From Bacteroidaceae bacterium (GTDB lineage Bacteria > Bacteroidota > Bacteroidia > Bacteroidales > Bacteroidaceae): a stretch of 12,207 nt of DNA. The notes beneath the pieces are model-generated. The model ran no database searches, was not told the origin of the DNA, and worked only from the letters and a program-made list of their open reading frames with translations. Location: the NCBI GenBank assembly GCA_021443405.1, contig JABUUA010000039.1, positions 5,324 through 17,530 of the forward strand. The letters are read 5' to 3'. A program made the translations under genes and the position numbers. Within the stretch, counting starts at the first letter, position 1, and the number at the start of each line of letters is the position of its first letter. Positions 1 to 8,400 of this stretch are shown here, one piece after another.

Positions 1-1851
1 GGTGATGATGCGGCGCACTTGTCCGTAGCCCACTTGGTTGTCCTTGGTCATTGCGAAGGCGCGCACCCAGTATTCGGTTGCCGGCTCCATGGGCTCCATG
101 ACGTAGATGAGGCCGGGGTAGTCGTACAGCTTCTCGCCGGTGGTGGTGAAGTCGTCCTTCAGTGTCGGGCAGTCGTGCCTTGCCCAGCAGAAGCCTTTGT
201 ATTTGAGCTGCGAATCGCTGAAGCCCTTGACTTTCAGACGGCCGAGCGCGCCCGTTGCGCCTTCTGGCACGAAGTTGTAGGTGATAACCTCAGGCACTTC
301 GCCCGTGCCGTTGGCCTCCATGTAGAGGATGCCTTCGCGGTGGAGCTTGATGATGTAGAGTTCGATGTCGTCGGGCGTTGCCGTGCCTGCCTCGCACTTG
401 GCGCGTGCCTCGTCGATTACGGCCTTGAATGCCTTGCCTGCATTGCCTCCGAGTGCGTCGTAGATGGCTTCGGCCTCGGTGAGCGCGAGGGTGAGTTTCT
501 CATATTCCCCGATGCTTGCCTCCGATGCGTAGATGGCGGCGGTGAGCGTTGCGGCCTTGTCGCCAATGCCTTCGGCCGATGTCACAGCCTTGGCGTCGTC
601 GACGGCTGTCTTCAGTGCCGCGCGTGTGGCTGCGCTCTGAACGACTGGCAGGAGTGCCTCGCCGCTGTTTATCAGGTTCTTAAGCTCGGCCATGAGGGCG
701 TCGTTGTCCATGCCGATGTAGTAGATGTGTATGTCGTCGAGGCACACGTAGTTGCCGGTGCATGCCTCGGTCTTGATGCCGATGCGCGCCGTGCCGCCTA
801 CTACCGAGAAGTTCATCTCGTACATTCCCGGGTGGTTGATGTCGGTCTTCGAGGTGTTGGCGTATATCCATGCGCCTTTCTGCTTTGTGCCCGAGCTGCT
901 CTGGAGAATGTTCTGCGCCAGTGCGGTGAGGTGGTAGTTGCCGTTTGGCAGCGGCACGTCCTGATAGGCGTATCCGTCGGCAGCCACTGTCCAGCCCCAT
1001 ATCTCGAGGTAGGTTGTGCCTTGTTTCAGCTCGAATGCCGTGTTGGTCTGTGAGTTGAATCCGCCGTCGCATGTCCAGCCTTTTGTGCTGTTTTCGAAGT
1101 CGGGATTGGTGATGCGGCCCGTTACCTCCAGCGGGTTGCTGGGCGATGCGATGGAGAAGTGATAAGCCTCGATGGCCTCGCGCAGGGCGACGAAGACGAC
1201 GGTGACGTCTTTGTCCGCCGTGCCGTCAATCACGGCTTTCGCCTCGGTTATGCAGGCGTCCAGCGTGGCTTGCTGTGGCGTGCCTGTGTTCTCGCTCAGT
1301 GCCTCTGCCTCTGCCACGAGCTTCACCAGTTCCTGACGGAACACCTCAAAAGTGTGTTCGTCAGGCTCGTTGAGCGTGAGCGTAAAGGCGTCCACGCACA
1401 CATAATTGCCTGTCGCGTTCTCGGCAACGAAGCCGATGGCCAGCGTGCCGTCCACCACCACGGTGTTCACCTCGTAGCGGTTGGGCAGATTTACTTGTGT
1501 GATGTCGTCGTTGGCGAACATCCACGTGCCCGTCTGCACGGCGGTTTTGTTGTTTTCCTGTATGTTTTGGGCGATGCACGAGAGGGTGTACGAACCCGCG
1601 GGCAGTCCCTCGATGACTTGCTTGATGCGGGCATCGCCGGCACGGTCGCCTGCGGGGCGCCACGTCTCCAGATATACTCTGCCATCCTTGAGGGTGAACG
1701 CATTGTTGGTCTGGCATCCGAAGCTGTGGATTTCCCATCCTTCGCGCTCCTCTTCAAAGCTGGGGTTCACGATACGGTCTGTCATGTCCGTCTGCGCCCA
1801 CAGCAGTGTGGAGGTCAGCAGACTGACGAATAGCAGCAATAACTTCTTCAT
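1..1851 (-). CDS. Secreted multidomain protein with duplicated carbohydrate-binding-like modules, C-terminus off the left edge
   Basis: The minus-strand frame from the ATG at 1851 is open for 617 codons to base 1, so the C-terminus lies outside the window. It starts with a type I signal peptide (MKKLLLLFVSLLTSTLLWAQ). Two homologous beta modules follow, at about residues 26-158 and 246-380. Each begins with an NPxFE motif plus a nearby tryptophan, passes through a QTNxAF motif and ends in a GNYVCxD motif, like galactose-binding/CBM-type jelly rolls. Each is followed by an Ala/Glu-rich helical stretch (about 160-240 and 383-515) resembling FIVAR-type linkers. The last 100 residues look like an Ig/FN3-type domain (GFCW ... 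YWVRAFAMTK). I infer an exported, probably surface or extracellular, glycan-binding protein. No catalytic motif is visible in the part present. In related Bacteroidota proteins such an architecture can precede a peptidase or glycosidase domain, which cannot be tested here. A promoter-like element lies just upstream. The gene is divergent from the glucanase gene and might share its regulation. Confidence 0.85.
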   Translation of the reverse strand, partial: MKKLLLLFVSLLTSTLLWAQTDMTDRIVNPSFEEEREGWEIHSFGCQTNNAFTLKDGRVYLETWRPAGDRAGDARIKQVIEGLPAGSYTLSCIAQNIQENNKTAVQTGTWMFANDDITQVNLPNRYEVNTVVVDGTLAIGFVAENATGNYVCVDAFTLTLNEPDEHTFEVFRQELVKLVAEAEALSENTGTPQQATLDACITEAKAVIDGTADKDVTVVFVALREAIEAYHFSIASPSNPLEVTGRITNPDFENSTKGWTCDGGFNSQTNTAFELKQGTTYLEIWGWTVAADGYAYQDVPLPNGNYHLTALAQNILQSSSGTKQKGAWIYANTSKTDINHPGMYEMNFSVVGGTARIGIKTEACTGNYVCLDDIHIYYIGMDNDALMAELKNLINSGEALLPVVQSAATRAALKTAVDDAKAVTSAEGIGDKAATLTAAIYASEASIGEYEKLTLALTEAEAIYDALGGNAGKAFKAVIDEARAKCEAGTATPDDIELYIIKLHREGILYMEANGTGEVPEVITYNFVPEGATGALGRLKVKGFSDSQLKYKGFCWARHDCPTLKDDFTTTGEKLYDYPGLIYVMEPMEPATEYWVRAFAMTKDNQVGYGQVRRIIT

Positions 1852-1881
1852 CTTTGTGTATTTTCTTGGTTACGTTTATCA

Positions 1882-1889
1882 CAAAATTA
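1882..1889 (-). promoter_or_regulatory. Predicted Bacteroidota -7 element for the leftward secreted-protein gene
   Basis: Read on the minus strand this is TAATTTTG, an exact match to the TAnnTTTG -7 consensus of Bacteroidota housekeeping promoters. It lies 30 bases before the ATG at 1851, giving a predicted leader of roughly 25 nt. No clean TTTG -33 box is present at 19-21 nt upstream; the region is T-rich. A second near match (CAACTTTG) lies just upstream. Confidence 0.5.
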
Positions 1890-2295
1890 CAAAGTTGAGA
1901 TGAAAACATAAAAAGAAAAAGGTGAAATCCTGCGCCCATGTCGCAAAAATGATATAAAATGTCGCTAAAGTACCATTATTCGCTTCGTCCCCATCGCCCT
2001 TTCCCCCGCTTCGCGTCCCCATTTTGTGCAGGATTCATGCCGCCTGCGTCGTGTGCCCCACACCCGTGCTTCTTCCACTCGTTCCTTGGGCAAGTGACCA
2101 CCAACTACTATTTGGCAACCAAAACCCATCTTTAGCTTACATTCTGCACGCCATAGTATGTTTGCGCTTTCTTTCTGCCGACGGATTCCTGACGAAATTT
2201 CGACCGAAATAAAACGAGCGGATGGCTGAACAGCGTCATTTAGTCGCTAAAATCGGCTTCTGCGGTGACCTCCCATCAGACATGCGGACGAGTTG

Positions 2296-2405
2296 GACGA
2301 TTCGTCTAAGAAAAAATGCCGATTCGTCCAGACAAATTTGCCGATTCGACCGCATGTTTTTGCCGATTTTCCGGGGTGTTTCCGCCGATTCTTCCAGTCA
2401 AAGAT
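2296..2405 (+). repeat. Five-copy degenerate tandem repeat with exact 22-bp period, core GCCGATT
   Basis: The core GCCGATT occurs at 2318, 2340, 2362 and 2384, and the variant GACGATT at 2296. All five are spaced by exactly 22 bp. The three bases after the core are often CGT or CGA (2296, 2318, 2340), and the second half of each unit is usually A/T-rich. Copies clearly differ from one another, so this is an old or functionally constrained array. Twenty-two bases is close to two helical turns, which puts the cores on the same DNA face. It lies about 320 bp upstream of the glucanase start. Its function is unknown. Confidence 0.7.
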
Positions 2406-2510
2406 TTTCAAACGTCTAATTATCAAACAACAATATCTCCGTCTGCCGTCGCGCAGAAACGGGCGACCGTCCGAAATTTTATTTTGCAGCCTTTCTGAGC
2501 GACCAGCAAT

Positions 2511-2525
2511 TTGACATTTTGTCAA
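2511..2525. promoter_or_regulatory. Small palindrome TTGACA-TTT-TGTCAA, possible operator
   Basis: There are two perfect 6-bp arms around a 3-bp spacer, 187 bp upstream of the glucanase ATG. It could be a dimeric regulator site, but a palindrome this short may arise by chance in A/T-rich DNA. Confidence 0.2.
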
Positions 2526-2656
2526 TTGGAAAGTCTGTTTCACCACGCCGCGTCGACTCGTGAAGAAGAACGGCATGTTCGACAGCAGAAAAAAGACGGC
2601 GAAAGAGCCTTTGCGCGCTTGTTGAATCAAAAATTTCCTTATTTGGGCTGTTTTTT

Positions 2657-2689
2657 CTTGCGGTGCGTGAAGAAAATCACTTAACTTTG
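2657..2689 (+). promoter_or_regulatory. Predicted Bacteroidota promoter of the GH128-like gene
   Basis: TAACTTTG at 2682-2689 matches the TAnnTTTG -7 consensus exactly. CTTG at 2657-2660 is a reasonable -33 box with 21 nt between the two. The predicted transcript start, at about 2695, leaves a short leader before the ATG at 2712. Confidence 0.55.
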
Positions 2690-2711
2690 TGAAAGAAAGT
2701 TCTTGCGAGTC

Positions 2712-5372
2712 ATGATACGAAAGCTCTATCTTCTTACCCTCTTCGCCTGGGCGACGACTGCACTGGTGCGCGCACAACTGCGTGCCGACCAGCCCGGAGA
2801 GATGCACATCACCGACGTGCAGCAGCTGGCCGATGGGCTCGACATCACCTGCGAAGATGCTTATGTGATATTCGACACCGTGCGGCCTGAGGCCTTGGTG
2901 GAGCGATGGAGCAGCAAGATTACCATTAACGGTGCGCCCATGGTGGCCGACGAAAATGCCCGCGTGGCGATATGGAAGAACGGCTCGATGCTCATGGCAC
3001 ACGGACGAAACTACGTTCCCCTCACCACATTCACGAGCACGGGAGAGCAACAGCACCACCTGCCGGCGTTGTACTATACCAATCAACCCGTGACACTGAT
3101 TGCCGACTCGCTCGTGCGGCCTCTGCAGCACGACAATGCCATCACAGGTTTCCACCTGCGCCGCGGCTACATGGCCACCTTGGCATGCGAGCCCGACGGA
3201 ACGGGCTACAGCCGCTGTTTCATTGCCGACACCGCCGATGTGGTGGTGCAACATCTGCCCGCGGAACTGAACGGTAAGGTCAGCTTTGTGCGCGTGTTCC
3301 GATGGAACAGTGTGGTGAAAAAGGGATGGGTGGGCAGTCACGACAAGAACCAGAGCGCCGCACTGGCCTATGTGCGCGAGCAGACCGCCGCCGTGAACGG
3401 AAGTTGGTATTACAACTGGGGCGCCACCAGCGCGTGGACCGACAATCCCAACGTGAAGACCGTGCGCCGTGATGCCGAGTTCGTGCCCGAGAAATGGGGC
3501 GCTGGCGGCGAGGGCGACTGGCAGAAGATTCTCAACGGAACGGAGTCGGCCCACCTCAACGGCTATAACGAACCCGACCACAGCGAGCAGAGCGACGTGA
3601 GCGTGAGCGCCGCCGTGGCAGAGTGGCCGCGCATGTTGCAGAGCGGTCAGCGCTTGGGCAGTCCGGCCACCACCAACAATGCGTGGCTCTTCGACTTCGT
3701 GCGCGAGTGCCGTCGCCAGAACTATCGCGTGGATTATGTGTGCATCCACGCCTATTGGGGCGGCTACAGTCCGGGCCAATGGTACAGTGAATTGAAGAAA
3801 GTGCACGATGCAACGGGGCTTCCCATCTGGATAACGGAGTGGAACAACGGGGCCAACTGGACCAAGGAGCCGTGGCCTTCAGGCACCGATGCCCAGCAAC
3901 AACAGCAACTCAAACAGTTGAAACTCATCCTCGAGGTGCTGGACACCTGCAGTTTTGTGGAGCGGTACAGCATCTATAATTGGGTGGAAGACAAGCGGGC
4001 GCTACTGCTCAACGGAAAGTTGACGCCCGCGGGCGAGTACTATGCCGCCGACTCGAGTGACTTTGCTTGGAATCCTGCCAAGGAATACATACCCCGCTGG
4101 GAGGTGCGTCAGGCGCCCACGGCCACCTTGCACGTGCGTTCGGACGGGCGGTGGTTGCGCTGGAACGACCCGAATGGAGAGCAATTGAAAGGGCATCGCG
4201 TTTTGCGGCGTCGATGGCCAAAAGAAGCCGATTTCACCGAGATTTATTGCACACCAGACTGCCACACCCGCGAGTGTCTGTTGCTCGACGACGGCGACCT
4301 GACCCACGTGGACCGCGTAGAGTTCCGGGTAGAGAGCCTGCTCCCCGACGGACAGCCTGCTTTAGCGTCGGAAGTGGTGGGCTATGACGTGGCGCACCCC
4401 GACGTCTTGGCGCCGCTGAGTCTGACGCAGCTCACCGCACACCACACCGCGGGCCTGACACTCTATGCCGAGCCGTATGCCGAGCGACGGCTGACACTGC
4501 TGGGCACGCCCACCTATCGCATCAAGGCCCCCTTCACGGTGGCGCCCCAACTGCAGGAAGGGCGTGGCGTGGTGCTGCAACTGCGTCCGTGGGTCTATCA
4601 GGGCGATATTCAGTTCAACTACCCCGACACGCTGGCTTGCGCGGTGACCGATGCGGGTCGGTGGACGCTGGAAGGAGGCATGGAACTGGAAGTCGATAGC
4701 GTGACGGCGGGCACGGAATGGAGGCGCGTGACGTACCGACATCCGATGCCGCAGCAGCCTGTGGTCGTGGCACAAATCATGCACGTCGGCACTTCTCTGC
4801 CCCATGTGGCGCGCATGCGTAACGTGACCACCGAGGGCTTTGAACTGCAACTGCAGGTGGAAGAGGCGGTGGCCGACACCTTGAAGCAAAATAATTCGGT
4901 TTCATCGGTGGTTTCGTGGATGGCTGCCACGCCCGGAACGGATTGCTGGAACGGGCATGCGTTGGAGGTAGGGCGCGCCGATAAGGTGGGTGACGAGCGC
5001 ACACAGGCCTGCACTGTTCCGTTCGTGGCGCGGTGGCAGCAAGCGCCCGCTGTGTTCGCTTCGTGGCAAGACGATGCCGACCCCTATGCCAGCATGCCCC
5101 GCGTCAAGAGTCGTTCCGCCACGCAGATGGTGCTGATACGCGACAGAGAGAAGTCGGCATCGGTCGCTGCAGCCGGTCCGTTGAGAGCCGGCTACGTGGT
5201 GATGGGGGCTGTATCGCAGGAAGACGCTCTCACGTCGCCGCGCTGCTCCGCCGCATCCGCTACCATCTACGATTTGCGGGGTATCTATCGAGGAACGTCG
5301 CTCGACGCGTTGCCCAAAGGTGTGTATGTGCGTTACGAAAATGGTGTCGCCCAGAAATGTTTGCGACGATGA
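2712..5372 (+). CDS. Secreted GH128-like glycoside hydrolase (predicted endo-beta-1,3-glucanase) with H-type-lectin-like domain
   Basis: This is an 886-residue protein. I chose the ATG at 2712 over a TTG nine bases upstream because it opens directly into a type I signal peptide (MIRKLYLLTLFAWATTALVRAQ). Residues about 25-190 form an N-terminal beta domain. Residues about 191-460 match the Glyco_hydro_cc/GH128 TIM-barrel pattern: a WYYNWG motif, then NEPD with Glu287 as likely acid/base, HAYW, and ITEWN with Glu376 as likely nucleophile. The family acts on beta-1,3-glucans such as laminarin or curdlan; the exact substrate here is inferred. An FN3-like stretch follows. At about 650-833 lies a segment resembling H-type lectin domains (QPVVVAQIMH, then RNVTTEGFELQLQVEE). 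The tail (IYDLRG ... LPKGVYV) is like Bacteroidota C-terminal secretion/sorting tails but short. The HTCS gene starts 54 bp downstream on the same strand, so it is the likely regulator. Confidence 0.85.
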   Translation: MIRKLYLLTLFAWATTALVRAQLRADQPGEMHITDVQQLADGLDITCEDAYVIFDTVRPEALVERWSSKITINGAPMVADENARVAIWKNGSMLMAHGRNYVPLTTFTSTGEQQHHLPALYYTNQPVTLIADSLVRPLQHDNAITGFHLRRGYMATLACEPDGTGYSRCFIADTADVVVQHLPAELNGKVSFVRVFRWNSVVKKGWVGSHDKNQSAALAYVREQTAAVNGSWYYNWGATSAWTDNPNVKTVRRDAEFVPEKWGAGGEGDWQKILNGTESAHLNGYNEPDHSEQSDVSVSAAVAEWPRMLQSGQRLGSPATTNNAWLFDFVRECRRQNYRVDYVCIHAYWGGYSPGQWYSELKKVHDATGLPIWITEWNNGANWTKEPWPSGTDAQQQQQLKQLKLILEVLDTCSFVERYSIYNWVEDKRALLLNGKLTPAGEYYAADSSDFAWNPAKEYIPRWEVRQAPTATLHVRSDGRWLRWNDPNGEQLKGHRVLRRRWPKEADFTEIYCTPDCHTRECLLLDDGDLTHVDRVEFRVESLLPDGQPALASEVVGYDVAHPDVLAPLSLTQLTAHHTAGLTLYAEPYAERRLTLLGTPTYRIKAPFTVAPQLQEGRGVVLQLRPWVYQGDIQFNYPDTLACAVTDAGRWTLEGGMELEVDSVTAGTEWRRVTYRHPMPQQPVVVAQIMHVGTSLPHVARMRNVTTEGFELQLQVEEAVADTLKQNNSVSSVVSWMAATPGTDCWNGHALEVGRADKVGDERTQACTVPFVARWQQAPAVFASWQDDADPYASMPRVKSRSATQMVLIRDREKSASVAAAGPLRAGYVVMGAVSQEDALTSPRCSAASATIYDLRGIYRGTSLDALPKGVYVRYENGVAQKCLRR

Positions 5373-5397
5373 GCGTATGAATCCGCCTATTTTTTTG

Positions 5398-5405
5398 TAC
5401 ATTTG
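5398..5405 (+). promoter_or_regulatory. Predicted -7 element for the HTCS gene
   Basis: TACATTTG matches TAnnTTTG exactly and lies 21 bases before the ATG at 5427, inside the 54-bp gap after the glucanase stop. No convincing -33 box is seen at the expected distance, because that spot falls at the end of the glucanase gene. It suggests that the regulator can be transcribed independently. Confidence 0.4.
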
Positions 5406-5426
5406 TAAAGTGCTAAGCTGCCAGAT

Positions 5427-8400
5427 ATGAACGTAAGACTCCTCGTCGTCCTCTTTTTGACGCTGTGTGCGCAACGGGTTGTGCCCCAACACATCTCGCG
5501 TCGTAGTGCGCTGGCCCTGACGGTAAACAATGGTTTGCCCTCGGGCGAGGTGAAGCAGGTGTTTGTGGACAGTCGTGGCTTGCTGTGGGTGGCCACGAGC
5601 TATGGATATTGTGTGTACGACGGCTATACCTGCCGCACGCTGGGCCATGCCAATGTGCAGTGCTTTGCCGAGGATGCGGCAGGCCGTCTGTGGTTCGGCA
5701 CCATCCACGGCGTGGAGATTTACGACCTGCGGACCGACGAACTTTCGCGGCCCGAACTGCCCGACATCTACAACAAAGGCGTCTCGTGTCTGCTGGCGCA
5801 ACCCGACGGCGATGTGTGGATAGGAACGGAGTCGGGACTGGTCATCTACGACCACAAGCGCCAGCGCTACCTCCTGCAGAACGACTCCACCACCCAGCAC
5901 GTGTTGAGCGCCACGCCCATCAAATGCCTGATGCGCGACTCACGCGGCGACACGTGGATAGGAACGTGGGAGCGTGGCCTTTACCGTTACGCCAGTCAGG
6001 CCCGACGATTCATCGCCTACCCGCAGATGAACGACCGCCGTTCGGCGCATGTATTGCACGAGGACGCCGAAGGAAACATCTGGATAGCCTCGTGGGCGGG
6101 CGGTCTGACATTGTTGTTGCATCCTTACGATATGGAACGTCTGACGTGGTGCACGCTGCTCAACGACCCTGCCGACCCCACCTCGCTGGGTAGTAATTTT
6201 GTCTATTCCATGCATAGCGACCCCGTGACCGGCGACCTCTGGGTGGGGACCATGAACGGGTTGAGTGTGTTATGTCAGGCCGACAAACAACGGATGACCA
6301 CGGGTGAGCGCGTGGCGTTCACCAACTATTCATCGACGTCATGGGCCGTCGGCACATTGCCGGCGACGGGCATCAACAGCATGGCCGTGGACAAAGGCGG
6401 CGATGTGTGGCTGGGTTCAGTGTATGAGGGCGTGATGCGTGTGACGCGCACCAGTCGGCACTTTCAGTATTTGTGCGTGCCTGACGCCGACCATGACCTT
6501 ATGGGCAGTAGTGTGGCTTGCTTGACGGTGGATGCCGATGCGCGGGTGTGGTGGGGACTGGCAACCAACGGATTTGCCATCGTTGACCCCGTGACGCAGC
6601 AGATGACCCACTACAGTAGTCTGCCGGAGTTCCGGGGACAGACGCTGCGCTCGGGCGTGCGGGCCTTCCTGCGTCGCCGTGCCACGGGTGAGATGTGGGT
6701 GGGAACGCAGAGCGACGGCATCTTCACTATGGAAACGGGCCAGGCGGCGCGGCATTACGACAAGGAGAATTGTGACTTCTTGCGCGACAACAGCATCCGC
6801 CGTCTGCTAGAAGACAAGGCGGGGAACGTATGGATTGGATGCAAGGCAGGCTTGTCGCTGCTGCGCGCCGACGGGTCGGGTTACTGTTTTAACCAGTTCG
6901 ACGTGGACGGCCACGACTTCCTAATCAGTGAAGTCACCGCGATGGCTCAGGACGGTTCCGGCGCAGTTTGGGTGGGGACGCGGCAGGACGGACTGGTGCG
7001 CATCCAAGGAAATGTGATGGGGCAGAAGGACATGAAACTGCAAGCTTATGCGCGTTGGAATCGTCGCATGCCCACCTCTGGCATCTCAGACTTGCTGGTC
7101 GATGCCGACGGCCGCCTGTGGGTGGCCACGTTCACCGATGGCATTTTCTGTTACGACGCGGGTGCCGATAGTCTGCAGCACGTCCGACTTCCGTTGCGCG
7201 GCAGTTCGCAGCGCATATCGTCGCTGGGCATGGACCGAAAAGGAAATGTGTGGCTGACCACGTCGGCCGGCTTGGCCACCTTCGACCCGCAGAACCCTCT
7301 CACCTCGTTGCGGCACTATGGCAGCGAGGTCGGTCTGCTGAGTGGCGAGTTTGCTCCGGGTGTGGTGGCCTCGGACGGGCGCTTCGTCTATTTCGGCGGC
7401 ACGAATGGCATCACCTATTTCGACCCTGCCGGACTGAACGAGGAACCCCAGCGGGCGGCACACACCTATATCGTGGACATCGCCATCGACCGAAGCAGTC
7501 TGCTCACAATGGGGGCTGCCGAACGCGCCACGTATTGCAAGGCGTCTCCGTTGGTGGCCCAAGAGGTGAACATTCCTGCGGATGGCAGTTTCACCCTATA
7601 CTTCTCATCGCTGGATTATCAAGTGACGCAGCAGACGCAATACGAGTGGCGGCTGGAGGGTGTGGACGTGGATTGGCAACTTTCCACGGACGGTCAAAAC
7701 AGCATCACCTACAGTCGGCTGCCCGGCGGTGACTACACGTTCTGCATTCGCTGCACCAACGAGATGGGGGAATGGAGCGACGACTACACCGTCCTGCGCG
7801 TGCATGTGGCCAGTCACTGGTGGACTACCCTCTGGGCACGCCTTATATATATAATAGGTATAGTGGCGCTGATTGCCTTTGTAGTCTGGTTGCTGGTGCG
7901 CCACGCCCGCATGCGGCAGTCGCTCTACCGCCAGCGCGTGGAGCAGGAGAACAGCGAACGGTTTGCGCAGGCCAAGATGAAATTCTTGACCAACATCACG
8001 CACGAGTTGCTGACGCCCCTGACGATTATCTCCGCTTCGGTGGACCAGTTGCGGCAGTCATACAGTCAGGGACAGGAACTTTACGACGTCATCACCTACA
8101 ACGTCAAGCGTCAGCTGCGCTTGTTACAGCAGGTGTTGGAGTATCGCAAGTCGGAGACGGGCAACCTGCGTCTGCGTGTTTCGTATGGCGACATGAGCGC
8201 GATGGTGCGGAAGATGGAGGAAGAGTTCCAGCCGCTGATGCGTCGCCAGCAACTGCAGTTTGCGTGCCAGTTGCCTGCCGAGGCGGTGTTTGCCCTTTTC
8301 GACCGCGACAAGGTGGAGAAGATACTCTACAATCTGCTCTCCAACGCCGCCAAGTATAACCGCCCCGGCGGGCATGTATCGCTGCGGTTGGAGCGAGGTG

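Larger units (their letters stand above)
1852..2711. other. 860-bp divergent intergenic region without a convincing gene
   Basis: This region separates the divergent starts at 1851 and 2712. Short open frames in it have no signal peptide, recognisable domain or supporting promoter, so I call no gene. It holds the leftward promoter (1882-1889), a 22-bp-period array (2296-2405), a small palindrome (2511-2525) and the rightward promoter (2657-2689). It is more A/T-rich than the flanking genes, especially at 1860-1980 and 2400-2520. Nothing recognisable was seen at 1990-2245. Confidence 0.6.

Noticed and set aside
19..1053. 344-codon plus-strand open frame
   Set aside because: It is antisense to the signal-peptide-bearing minus-strand gene, rich in Cys/Val/His and without domains. 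It results from the GC-rich third positions of the real gene.
2024..2212. 62-codon plus-strand frame in the intergenic region
   Set aside because: It has no promoter, no recognisable motif and an odd Cys/Pro-rich composition, and is likely random.
2296..2405. CRISPR array
   Set aside because: The 22-bp period leaves no room for spacers, the units are degenerate, and no cas gene is nearby.
2247..3806. 519-codon minus-strand open frame
   Set aside because: Most of it is antisense to the catalytic region of the GH128-like gene and the rest is low-complexity intergenic DNA. No coherent fold or motif is seen.
4902..5900. 332-codon minus-strand open frame
   Set aside because: It is antisense across the glucanase C-terminus and the HTCS start, with no signal or domain.
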